A stretch of 64,000 bases of DNA from Oryzias latipes. Taxonomy: Eukaryota > Chordata > Actinopteri > Beloniformes > Adrianichthyidae. Positions 1 to 11,600 of the stretch are shown here, one piece after another (positions within the stretch are counted from its first letter, which is position 1; every line of letters starts with the position of its first letter). The notes beneath the pieces are model-generated. The model was not told the DNA's origin. It made no database searches and saw only the letters and a list, made by a program, of their open reading frames with translations. Location of the stretch: contig NC_019866.2 in assembly GCF_002234675.1 (NCBI RefSeq), forward strand, positions 23,157,455 through 23,221,454. Reading direction: 5' to 3'. The translations under genes and the position numbers were made by a program.

Positions 1-130
1 CGTGAGCGTCCAAAGCTCCATGAAGCTGCATAAGCTTCAAAAGCTTCATGAAGCTGCATAAGCTTCAAAAGCCCATGAAGCTGCGTAAGCTTCAAAAGCT
101 CATGAAGCTGCGTGAGCTTTTTGAAGCTTC
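1..130. repeat. Minisatellite of AAGCTTCATGAAGCTGCATA type
   Basis: Tandem copies of a unit of about 30 bases built from AAGCTTCA, TGAAGCTGC and TTTTGAAGCTT words, each with local dyad symmetry. It is cut by the window edge, so its full length is unknown. Confidence 0.8.
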
Positions 131-1911
131 ATGTGCTTGTACAGGTTTGGGGGCTTCTGGAATGTGGCCCCTGCCGGAGGAGCCTTAGAGGAACCAACTG
201 ACAGCATCTCCTGAGGTGGACTCCTTTCTTGAGATTCCCACAATAGGGACGGTACAGGCAGGTGTGGAGGACCTTGTAGTTTCCTCCTAACAGGAGTGAG
301 GAGGTGTCTTCAGCTCAGGGAGCAGCTCTTTGGTGCTTTTGCACTAATGGAGGGACCGCCCACTAAGATCTCTGTTGGAAGCGTGACCATGTGCTCGTCA
401 AAAATAAACTCCAACTTTCACATCGTGCTTTTGCCTAATCTTTTGAAAACTAATCGGTACGGGGGGGGGGGGGGGGGGGGGGGGGTCCAGATGGCTCACA
501 AAGGGCAGGGCCATGTTTGATGAGAAGAACTGCAAATTTTTAGATGATTTGATCTTTAGGTAAATGGAGAAAAAAACTCCCTTTTTGGATTAACACGCAG
601 ATTAATACTGCTTTGAGCAAATTTCTAATCTAAAACGACATTTGTTTTAAATTAGGCGATAAACGTAAACTGTCTGTACATTTGGTGGAATTCCGTTGGT
701 CAGTAGTAGTCGACAAATTGCATTTTTAGTTGCATATAAAGTTCTAATCATTTAGATACATTTTTGGACTCTTTTTTTTTCGTGGTCCTAATCCGGGTTT
801 GTATCTCCAGATTAGTGGCATGAACCTTCGCTGCAGATGAAATGAAGTCTGAGCTGCCACTGCAGAGCAGGTTTTAGAATTATCCTCAGCGTAGAATTTG
901 TGAAACTTTTTAAAACTCAGAGTGTCTGCACCCTTTGGGACATGCTCATGCATACGTCAACCGTTTGAGACGAGGAGGCAAAGATCAACCGCCTGTTTGT
1001 GGGATTAACCCACAGATTAGCTCCAAACAAAGTAATTTCTGAGTTTTGGGGAGTTTGACTGCAGGAATTTGATGCTTTTGAGTGTCCCGCCACCGCCAGC
1101 TGAACCTGGTGCTGGTGTGACCCCATCCCCACAAGACTCGCTCTAAAGGGGGAGGGGAACAAGGGCCGAAGCGTCTCTCCAAAGGAGGTTGAGAGCCCCG
1201 CTGGGATCGAACCACCTGGAATACATGTGAGGGTATTTACAACAGGTTTCACACCTGAAAGAACGTCTGAGAGTTCTCTGCACCTCCAGTTCCAGATCAA
1301 AAGTTTGTTTTTTTCCACATTTTTCAGGAGGTTCCGACCCAAACAACACCTCTATTGAGCCGGCTAGCACTTCACAGAATCACAGAATCTGCTTTTGTTC
1401 CAAACATCCCAGGAAAAGAAAGGAGGGTCAGCGTCTCCGGCCACGCCCCCTCGGCTCCACCCTGTCGCTCCGTAAAGCACTTTGTGACGAGCCTGGGTAT
1501 TAAAAGCGCTTTTTGGGGGAAAAAGGTGACAGACGGAGCAAATGGATCGTCCGCTAATGGAGAACAGAGTCAGCGGCGGGTTCTGCAGTGACCAGCAGGA
1601 AGACACATGAGGAGGACCGGAGGGGGGCAGAACCGTCCCTGTCCTCAGCCTGCTGTCCCCTCCTCTCCTCCTGCTGCTGCTAATGACTGAATATGGACAC
1701 AGCTCTGGCTGAGATGAAGACCCAGCTCCTCGTCCTCGACGGGAATCGGCAGCATTCTAGGACGGTTGGGGGGTTTTCAAGGCATCCACTTTGGTCTCCA
1801 AGTCAGATATCTGTGGAGACACAGCAGAGGACAACTCTGATCCATCTCATCACCATCCACACATTAAATCCTGGATTATTTCCCAGAATTGAAATAATCC
1901 TCAGAATTTGC
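131..1911. other. Spacer, no gene recognised
   Basis: Apart from a polyG tract (462-485), nothing with protein similarity or clear repeat structure is seen. Short open frames here have no recognisable motif. Confidence 0.5.
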
Positions 1912-2144
1912 TGAACCCCTTTTGGGGTCATGGGGTTGCTGGAGCCTATCCCAGCTACCACTGGGTGGAGGTGGGCTGCGTCACCGGGGACAGTTTAGAA
2001 TCACCAGAACCTAAGAAGAATGTTTTTGGACTGTGGGAGAAAAGCCTCACATGCATGAGGAGAACAGCTGGGATTTGAGCCAGGACCTTCTTGCCGTGAG
2101 ACGGAAGGGCTAACCACTCCACCACAGTGCAGCCCTCACTTCAA
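1912..2144 (-). repeat. Mermaid/DANA-like SINE relic
   Basis: On the minus strand the order is CACTGTGGTGGAGTGGTTAG, GTCTCACGGCAAGAAGGTCC, TCAAATCCCAGCTGTTCTCC, CACAGTCCAAAAACATTCTT and TAGCTGGGATAGGCTCCAGC. This is the layout of the tRNA-headed fish SINE class known as DANA/mermaid. The head retains A- and B-box-like words. Confidence 0.65.
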
Positions 2145-2336
2145 CTCTTAACGTCCAAAGACAGTAAACCGAATCACAAAAATTCTGGACTCTGTTCAGA
2201 TTTTATTCATTTCTCAGTTAAAACTTTAGTTTTCCTTCAAAATGTTTTTCTGAAGTGAAATTCCTTCTAAGAACGCACATTTTTCTAGAATATTTTTAGG
2301 ATTATTATCAATATTTAGCAAAATCTTTATTTATGA

Positions 2337-2652
2337 ATCCACTCCAATCCTGTTTGGATCTATTTTCAAAGCGTTGCCAGAAATCTTTTTATGATGATGA
2401 TGCTGTTTTTTTAGCCAACATCTATAAACCTGTTTCGTTTTCTTGGTCGCATAGGGGCAAAAAAAAAATCGGAATTGGGTTGTTTCAGCCTGCAGTGTGA
2501 ACGTAGCCATAGTTTTTGCAGAGCGGCAGGCGTTCATTTGAGTAACCCCCACCGCCGTTCCCCTCCCTATTACTGAGAGCTCTCTGTTTACACTCCCTCC
2601 TGCTAGCTTACAGCCCAGCATGCTAAAAACACCATTTTCATCAGAGTGGGTC
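2337..2652 (+). mobile_element. AGWCCCACTC-family element, copy downstream of ppp1r9b
   Basis: It opens ATCCACTCCAATCCTGTTTG and closes TTTTCATCAGAGTGGGTCTC. Internal words AGCTCTCTGTTTACACTC and CTGCTAGCTTACAGCCC are shared with the copies at 32.3, 50.4 and 57.4 kb. Confidence 0.55.
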
Positions 2653-2853
2653 TCTTGCTGAAATGAGACGTTCAAAGTCACGTCTGTACGTTGGATTTGA
2701 GTCTTGAGGTGGACTCCACACCGCAGGTCGGGTTTGGTTCTCATGGGGACTTCTGGGATTATTTTCCAGAACCAAAACAATCCTGAGTTTGGTCTCAGAA
2801 CCTCACAGAGGAGACCCTGTTTCAGGAATTTCCAGAGGAGCACAAAAGGCCTG

Positions 2854-4440
2854 GGGCCTCATTTATAAAACTTTGCGTAGGATTTGCGTCAGAAGTGGCG
2901 TACGGATGAAACATAGGACGTGCGTACGCACAGAAATATTCGGATTTATAAAACCGTGCGCACGCACATCCTACGCATCTTTCCCTTAATAAATCACAAC
3001 CGATTCTAAATGCTGCGCAGCTTTTGCGGCTACATGACACGCCCATAGTTGCCCATAAATAGTCTGTGAAACGCCCACAAATTAATATTCATGTCTTGAG
3101 AAATCATGGCAAACACCGAGAGGAAATGAAAAAAACGTAACTTCACTCAATGTGAAGTAGAAGTTATCGTTGGCGAGGTGGAAAAGTGGAGAAAAGTGTT
3201 GTTTGGAGGGCACAGTGTGGGCATTACTAATGCCAAAAAGGCACGTGAGCGGCAAACGGCGGCAGACGCTGTAAATGCTGCAGCCTCACAACCTCGGACC
3301 GTGGCCGAAATAAAAAAGAAATGGTCGGACATCGAAGTCGAGGCAAAAAAACGTCTAGCGCTGCATCGCCAGAGTGTGTCTGCCACCGGGGGGGGGGGGC
3401 ACCGGAGCGCCAGATGCACTGGGTGACACGCGTGGTTCCTCCGAGTGCTCCTCTGTAACGCCGGGCCCAAAAGCCCACAGAGGCCCAAGAGGACGGCTCG
3501 AGGAAGTCGGAACCGGCTCATAAGCCAGTCGTCCTCGTTTGCCAGCACGTCTCCTTGCTGTCTAAAGATGCGTTCTCTCCGAATTCTTCCATTTGCCACA
3601 TCTTCTAAGAGCGCAAGATCAGCCATTGTGCGTCATTACGCATTGTGATGGGGCATTTTATTTCCATCCATTTAATTACATCTGACAAGCTACAGATGTC
3701 GGTAATAATCGACGTGGAAATGGGAAATTGATCAGCGCAAATGTAATTTGTTGTTTCTTTCTGAATGGTTGAGACATACGCCATACATTGTTTTATCAAA
3801 AATAAAACAAACTAAAGGCATATGCATGAATACCATAATTCCGTAGCTTATGAAGAAATGTTTTACTATGAAAACAACTTTCCCCAGTAGACAATTAATA
3901 CGTCTCTCTCTATCTATCCATCTGTCTGTCTGATTGCACCTAAATCTGCTCCGACAGACGGACACATTAACGAGAATATCAGTTTTGTACATTATTTCGT
4001 TCTGTTAACTATATTATTTATGAGGATGAATTGCACAACATGCCAATATTGCAGAACATGTTTCACTTTTCTTTTTGCAAATATGTGTTCATTTGAATTT
4101 CTGTTGTAATTTTCGTTTGATTTTTTTATTTGTTTCACTGCTGATCGGTCAAACGGGTGTTCGTGTTCGTGTTGGCTGTTAATTGTAAGACTTGCTTTGT
4201 GAAGTCTTCCTGTTATTTATGAGAGGCAGTATGGTCATTTTCACTTTCACGTGTTTCTTCCATCTGCCGACGGTGTTGCCGTTTCTCATTTCACCCGTTT
4301 TTGTGCGTACGCCTGGGTCAGAGCCTGAGTGAAGGACCGCACATTTTCCCGTCAAGTTTGCTTTTTATAAAGCTCAACTATTGCGTAGAGAGTGGCGTAC
4401 GCCTTCTTTTGTGCGTACGCAACCTTTATAAATGAGGCCC
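2854..4440 (+). mobile_element. PIF/Harbinger-type DNA element, 1587 bp, with TIRs and CTG target duplication
   Basis: The left end GGGCCTCATTTATAAA is the exact reverse complement of the right end TTTATAAATGAGGCCC. Just inside, both ends carry several copies of GTGCGTACGC/GGCGTACG words in opposite orientation. The element is flanked by CTG on both sides (2851-2853 and 4441-4443), matching the 3-bp CWG duplication known for Harbinger transposons. It contains a broken Myb/SANT-like reading frame but no recognisable DDE transposase, so it must be non-autonomous now. It sits just beyond the 3' end of ppp1r9b. Confidence 0.8.
3105..3425 (+). pseudogene. Myb/SANT-like DNA-binding protein of the Harbinger element (broken)
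   Basis: The frame reads MANTERK, then a TGA (codon 8), then KKRNFTQCEVEVIVGEVEKW, continuing with VLFGGHSVGITNAKKARE and TVAEIKKKWSDIEVEAKKRL before a polyG tract (3388-3397) and a stop. The helix pattern with spaced Trp (EKW, KKW) matches the Myb/SANT-like domain of the second protein in PIF/Harbinger transposons, which delivers transposase to the TIRs. In-frame stop, homopolymer and short length show it is decayed. An internal ATG at 3178 is the longest open start. Confidence 0.6.
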
Positions 4441-4749
4441 CTGGACTGGTACCGGTCCACTGAGCCCTGAACCTTCAGAGCAGTTCCACATCATCACACT
4501 ACCGCCACCGTGCTGCTGGGATTTTCTGTATTCTATATAGTTCAAAGAGCTGAGGCGGTTTAGCTCCAGATTTGGGGATTTAATTCATTATAGAATGATT
4601 TGAAATGAGTTTGTTTTGCCTGAAACTTGCATGAACACGTCATATAATCCAGGATAATCTCTTTGTTTGGAACACGGTGCTGTGATCTCAGCTCCTTTCA
4701 TCTCCATCCACGATCTGCCTCCGCTTGGAGAACCTCAGATTCTTCTCGA

Positions 4750-5697
4750 TCACCATGACGTCCTGTCAGTCGTCATGGTGATGAACTGTGACCCTTTCAG
4801 ACGGAGGATGTCGCTCACCTTCTCCTGCAGGTTGTCCGTCTCCTCTTTGTGCGAGGCCTGGCTCTCCTCCTGGGCCTGGCGCTGAGCCGCCTCCTTCTGC
4901 AGATGCTCCGCCTCCCTAGAGGTCAGAAAGGTCAGCGTCAGTGTGTGGTGGAGCTCCTCCGGCCTCAGGCTGCTCCCCTGTCCTTACTTCTGCTGGTACT
5001 CTTTGATCATTCTCTTGGCTTTGCTGTATTTCCTCTCCAGAGTCTGGTACTGGGCCTGGGTTTCCTTCAGGTGCTCGTCCACGGCCTGGAAACACAGACG
5101 GGCGGGTACTGCCGGATCCTCTGGGGCGATCAAAGCCTCCCCGTCTTACCTTACACAGCGACTGCGCCTCCATCCAGTAGCTCTCCAGCTTCTCCATCCT
5201 CTCCTTGCTGTCCCGGATGTTCTGCTCCAGCTGGGCGCGCTCCATCCGCCAGCGCAGCCGGTCCTGCTCCGCGTGAGCTAGCTGGAGTCAACGGGGGGCA
5301 ACGCAAAAACCACAGAAGAGAAAAGTGAGTTATGGCGGAGCTGAACGTAGCCGAGATTTCCACCTCCGCCTAGGCGGGCGGAGCTCACCTTCCTCTTCAG
5401 CAGCTGCACCTCCGCCTGGGTGACAGCGTGTTTGATCTGCAGCTACGAAGACGAGACAAGGAGAACCCGGGTCAGAGTTCAGAAGCATGGGTGGAGGGGT
5501 CGGGGTGCGGCCTCCAGACTAACCTCCTTGTATTTGTGGGCCAGTTTTTCAGGATCCAGCTCCACCGGAGACAGAGAGTCCTGATGCTCCGCCAGGTCGA
5601 ACACCTCGATGGAGTTCGGGAACATTGGACTCATCTCCTCGTCCTCGTCTGTGGCGTATTCCCCCGTCTGTGGGTTCCCGTAAACGAGCAGGTTATT
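4750..5697 (-). CDS. ppp1r9b: ppp1r9b exons 9-13: acidic linker and C-terminal coiled coil
   Basis: Exon 9 carries [17 protein letters not shown] and [20 protein letters not shown]. Exons 10-13 carry heptad-rich [56 protein letters not shown] and [19 protein letters not shown]. In the family this region drives homo- and hetero-dimerisation. Exon 9 has two in-frame acceptors, before 5697 and before 5667, differing by ten residues ([10 protein letters not shown]); the shorter form is the one that matches mammals. The reading frame closes at a TGA ending at 4750. The last 20 or so residues, after DNLQEKVSD, do not resemble the mammalian end ISELEGNLQTLRNSNST. Confidence 0.85.
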
Positions 5698-8600
5698 CTG
5701 AGCAAACGCTGACGTCTGACTTCCCCTCCCTGACCCGAGGATGAGCCACCTTTAACACTTAAAGAACCGTTCGGGTCCATCTTTTCACCGACAAAACCCA
5801 GCAGGAGCCACAAAGTCTGACTTCAGTCTTTAGAAGAATGATGTCATTATTACTATTAACATAAATATAAATAAACAGTTGTTATTCTGGTATAAATAAA
5901 ACAGAAGCATAAAGAGAGAAAAAAAGAATTTCTTTCAAAATAAAAGCCCCCCAGTCATATCTCAGTTTCTCTCCTGTGGATCGTAGAATCAACGAGCGAG
6001 ATGGACGAGTAGGTTTTCAGAGTTTTGCTGAGTCTGTCTGTACGTGAACCAGCAGAATGACTAAAAAACGACAAATGTGACCGACATATTGAGGTGTTTC
6101 AATCATTTAAAGAAAGATTTCTTGGGAATTTGAAGCGGATGATGAGGTGGACGATCCTTCGTACCAGGAAGGCGTCTGAAGGATGTTGTTTTGGCCTCTA
6201 ATTGGATTTGTTTTTTCTTTTTTCATTTTATCTATACGCTGTTTATCTTTGCTGTAAAACATAAGAACAGTTTGCTCTTAATTTTTGTGAATTTAGAAGT
6301 TAAAAAATGGCCACTCTGACTTGTGTTTTTTGGCACAGTTTCAGGTCTACTGTAAAGCGATTGCATAAACAAAAAAAATTTGTATTTAAAAAAAAAAGAA
6401 GCTGGGTTATACTAAGAGGATGGATATCTAGCATTGCAACGGATTATAAATGAGCACAAAACACTCAAAAAGGCCCAGGAAGGGTTAGGCCCCTCTGTGA
6501 GCAGATAAACAGTAAATAACACAAAAAATACACCTTTAAAAATGAGTTATTATTGTTATTATTGGGTTAACTTCTTCATTGGGATTCTGCTTTAGTGACA
6601 TGAAAAGTTATCAAGCTTAATGCTAATAAGAACTGAACTTTCAACCTCAACCACAAGGGGGAGCTGTTGGGCTGATGCAGAAAGAAGGCGGAACCGACAT
6701 TTTGTACAAACACAAACACACTGACAGTTACGATTTCCTGAGGCTATTAAAAGGCTCTGAGGCCACGCCCCCCCCCCCCCCCCCCCCCCCTGGCGTGCTG
6801 CAGTGAAAGCTGGAGGAAGGACAGCAGAGGTTTGGCCCGTACCTCCTCATCTTCATCCGTGTACTGCTTGTATCTCTGCTCCATCATCTCCCTCTGCCAT
6901 CGCTCCTGCTCCAGCGTCTGCTGGATCAGCTGCGCCACCTCGCTCTGCTCCCCCGGCTTTTCCCGGCCGATCACGAACCTGCGGCCCGAGAAAACACCTC
7001 CGGTCACCCGGAGAGTTCAGAAGCAAAAAAACACGAGGAAAAAGAACGCCGACCCACTTGACCGTTCCTGAGGTGTTGCGCAGGACTGAGGCGGCGAAGC
7101 TCTGAGTGACGCCGACCAGGCTGGTCCCGTCGACCTCCACGATGAGGTCGTTCACCTGGATCCTGCAAAACGCACAGAAGGCCGTCATGGAGAGAGCGGA
7201 CAGAACCTGGCTTACAACCCCAGCGGTTACGCTTATGGCAGCAAAGTTCAGCCAAGATACTGAATTCTAAAAAATGCAGCGTCGAGGTTTGTTTAGACTC
7301 TCTGAAATCAGAGCATGTGGCTGCAGCAGGCGGAGGGTAACATGCCGGGGCAGTTCTTATCTGAAGGGCGAGATAAGAGCCACGGCTTCTTATCTGCAGC
7401 TTCTGAAGGCTTCAGTGAAGCCGAAGAGTCACAGAAGCAACTACCTGACGTCTGAGCACGTCTGTGGGTGGGCGGGTGGGGTACCTGCCGTCTCGGTGCG
7501 CAGCTCCGCCCTCGGTGACGGTCTTCACGAAGATGCCCAGCTTCTCCAGGCCCATGTCGGCGCCCGCCCCCATGCCGATGATGCTGATGCCGAGGCCGTC
7601 GCTGTCTGCGGGACGCCAAAGCACAGAGCGGGTGATCCTCACCAGTGTGTCACCTCTGACCGCTCACATCTCTGCCTCCACTGTTTACACGCAGGGCTGC
7701 TGGTTCAAATCCCCCGCCTCCAGAATACCAAGACGCTAATTAGGCTAATCTGCGCTGAATTTAATCCCATAAGGGGATGATGGAGCTCCTGCAGAGGCCT
7801 GTGTGTGTCAGTGTGTGTTTGTGTGAGTCTGTGTGCGTTGAGCCGGCAAACCTTTCTCCAGATCCACGGGGAACAGCTCCAGCTTCTCCACGCGCTTCTC
7901 CAGCTCGTACTCCGCCGACGCCGCCATGGGGTCCACGTCGTCATTGCGTCGGTCGTAGTCTTCGTTGGAGTAGGTGGTGAAGACCTGAACGCAGGGCAGA
8001 GGTCAAAGGTCACGCAGGGTCAGCAGATTAGCCAGCTCCCGCGCGGAGACGGTCCTCTGGAGCAGCGTCTCTGACAGGAAGCGGGAGGGCCGCCGCTCTT
8101 ATCGGTGCTTCCAAAATAAAAGCATGCCTGTGTGCTGGAGACTGGAGTCTGTGCACCACGCCGCCTCTCCCCCGCCTGCAAAAGGTCAACAGCATCCGTC
8201 TCCCCGGTGATCATTTGAAATGATCACATGGCTTCGTCTCCATGGCAACCACCGGGCAGGCACAGTGGGAGTTTGGCTCTGACTTTCTCTCTCTCTCTCT
8301 CTCTCTCTCAGTCCCTGTCTGGTGCATATGCTAATCCACACACCCGCAAACAGACATTCAAGCACTCGTGCACAAGTGTGTGCACGAGTGAAGCTGAAGG
8401 CGCCTTTTGGGATGGGGATGGGGATGTGGGGGGAGGGGGGAGCAGCAGCATTGTGTGGTCTCAAGTGCGTATGCGCACAGAAACACACCGTTTCCTGTCG
8501 TCACGTTTCCTTCCTGTTGAGTAACTAAAGCTGTGCAGCTTCAACCAGCGCCGGCAGACACGCGCTAACGTCCAAAGAAAGTCGGGCCGAGACCCAATTA

Positions 8601-11600
8601 CACCGGCACCGCAGTTTCACCGCCTGCTGGTGGACTCCACAAAAACACTCCTCAGATGGTTTGGTCCATGTTGACATGACAGAATTGTCTGCTGCACATT
8701 AATGATGCTGGTCTCCCGTTCCACCACATCCCAAAGGTTCTCTATTGGGTTCTGGTGACTGTGGAGGCCGTTTGAGTCCACAGAACTCACTGTCATGTTC
8801 TAGAGACCAATCTGAGATGATTCCAGTTTAAGGACATGGCGCCTTATCCTGCTGGAAGTAGCCATCAGGAGATGGTTCACTGTGGTCAGAAAAGGATGGA
8901 CATGGTCAGCAACAACACTCAGGTAGGCTGTGGAGTTGCTACTAAGGGGCCCAAAATGTGCCAAATAAATATCCCCACACCATGACACCACCACCACCAG
9001 CCTGAACCGTTACAAAGGAGGATGGATCCATGCTTCCATGTTGTTCTGACCCAACCATCTGAATGTGGCAGCAGAAATGGAGACTCATCAGACCAGACAA
9101 CGTTTTTCCATCTTCTATGGTCCAGTTTTAGTGAGTCTGTGTGAGTTGTAGCCTCAGTTTCCTGTTCTTAGCTGACAGGAGTGGCACCCTGTGTGGTCTC
9201 CTGCTATTTAGTCCATCTGCCTCCAGGTTGGACGTGTTGTGCGTTTCAGTCAAAAAAAAAATAAGGCATGTTAGCAGCAACATCCATGATTAGGAGTCCC
9301 GCACCTTCCTAAAGCTTAGGAGGAAAAGTTCCTAAAGCAGGAATGAACCACTCAGGGATATGAAAGGCTCAATAAGGACACGACGTTACAAAGTCCGCCT
9401 GAAGGAGAAGATGATGATGATGATGATGCAACTCAAACAACTTTCCTCGTCATGTGACTAAGAGGCTTCATTGTATGCAGAAGAGTTGGTTCTCTTCGTA
9501 GAATGAAGTCAAACCACAGCAGGAGGAAGGAGGTTCCTGAGCCTCCATGCAGCATAAACCCTTGTGCTATCCTAGGCACTTTAACGTTGGGTCATCTAGA
9601 CCCACTAGACAGTGCTCTGAACCTTTTATCTTCAATGATTTGTGATCTTCACTGGTGTCCATGCATTACATGAAATCTTTCCACCTTTATCCACCTTTGT
9701 CATGGTAGGGAGAACACATCAAGGTAAGGGGGGGGGGGTCATAGGATGGCACAAGGGTTAAATCTGAAAGTCCAAATCAAGTTTCATCCGTTCTTCGTCT
9801 TATGAAGGCGGCGCTTTAGACGTCAGAGCAGTTTCCAGGCCTGGAATCATTCTGATTAGAGATGGGCCAACATCACTGGCCAATAACTTATATTTCCCTT
9901 GACACTGAGGCCAACTTTGTTGATACTAAAGTGTCTACGGTTGTTTCTTTATCAGCCCTTGTACTATCTTGTGGGGTCATCTGGACCCCACAAGATAGTA
10001 CAAGGTTTAGAAAAGCACAACTTATCTTTTACTGGACAATCACATGACCTTTTTAACATCCAGTACATGATCTCAAAGGAACAAGTATCACTTTCATATA
10101 AATATATCTATGAGACCATTTATGGATTATTGGACATAACAGTGAACCACAAGTTCCTGGTTCTATAAGCCTTTGTGCTATCTTAGATGACCCCCCCCCC
10201 CCCCCCCCCCCCCCTTCCATTGACGTGTTCTCCCTCCCATGACAAAGGTGGATAAAGCTGGAAAGATTTCATGGTGGGTCTAGATGACCCAACTCCCAAC
10301 GTTAAAGTGTTTTGAGAACAGTCAGAGGAATATCGGTTGATTTTTTTTAAATATCAGACCGATATGCATAAACTCAAATCGTGCAAATATCGGCCGATAC
10401 TGGCACCGATTTATCGCCCCTCCCTAATTCTAACTTTTACCAAACCATGGTTCTGACGCGGGGATCAACCAGACCTGGACTGTCTTCAGCTTTCTGCTTT
10501 TCTGCTATCTGGCTGTTTCCGAGGATTTGTTGGAAAAACGGACAGTTGGGCTTCGGTTCACGAGTAAAGGATTTTCGTGCCTCTTTGCTGCAGGAGACGT
10601 CCTGCAGGTACAGACCTCCGTCGCCTCTGCACGGCTTTAAGTTCATCGCTGTGACCCGTGAACCCGGTTAGCCGTGGAAAGCTAAAGTCTGGTCACCATG
10701 GAGCTGCCATACGAGCCTCTCAGCTCGTCGTGTAACTTCATGATGCCTCTGCTTCAAAGACCCACTCCAATGAAAATGCTGTTTTTACCACCTTCATGCA
10801 GCAGTTTACGATGTTGTTTGATTGAATATTGATTTGTTTTTTCAATATTTTTATCTAGAAAAATGAACGTCTTGGTTACAAAGAGGACTTTTTTACCAAA
10901 CTAGTGATGAAACCTGTGTGAAAAAAGGCTTAATTCTTATGTTCAAATCAGCAAAAGTGCTTTTCTATTTAGTTTAAGAACAAGGAATAGAATTGAAAGA
11001 AAAGAAATCATGAATTCACTTCACATTTGGCGAATTCAAATGAATAAAATCCTTCCAAAGTGTCAGGAATCTCTCTTTGCTGGGCTTTGGACTTGTCCAG
11101 GTAAATCCTGAGACAGCTGATCCTCCCGAGTGCGTCAGTCAGGAGGTTCAAGGCCGTCTCAAGTTGCACTGGATGTAGCAAAACACTGAAATGCTAAACA
11201 ACAACGGTAAAGAGCCGGAGATAAACCAAATGTGACCCTGTGGAGCGTTTGGAGTGGCCCCCGCTGGAGTCGGCTCCCAGTTTTCTGCTGCAGCCCACAG
11301 ATGGAAAAAGCCAGAATCTCCCTCCGTCTCCCTCTGGGCTCCCATAGGTTCTGGCTGAACAAGCTTTTTGGCATTTTTCTCCGTTTATTGACAAAGTCTG
11401 CCCTTCTGCCCGAAGGCGTTCCCGAGAGCGGAGCAGAACGTCTTTCCCAACATGCTGCTCTGTGTTTTCTCACACGGTGGATGACTTTAAAGTCACGCCG
11501 GTTCATCACCTTGACTTTGACATAAAATAAATAAAATGGACGATGAATTAATCTATGCCTGTAAAATCTGTCAATTCTTCAAGTTTGAGGCATTTTCTTT

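Larger units (their letters stand above)
9857..10426. mobile_element. Probable hAT-like element interrupted by MITE fragments
   Basis: The left end TAGAGATGGGC and the right end GCCCCTCCCTA are imperfect inverted repeats (9 of 11). They are flanked by ATTCTGAT and ATTCTAAC, a possible diverged 8-bp duplication. Near the right end are ATCGGCCGAT words typical of fish non-autonomous hAT ends. Inside lie a perfect hairpin made of MITE termini (9957-10005) and a truncated MITE (10171-10304) holding a polyC tract. No coding potential. Confidence 0.4.
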
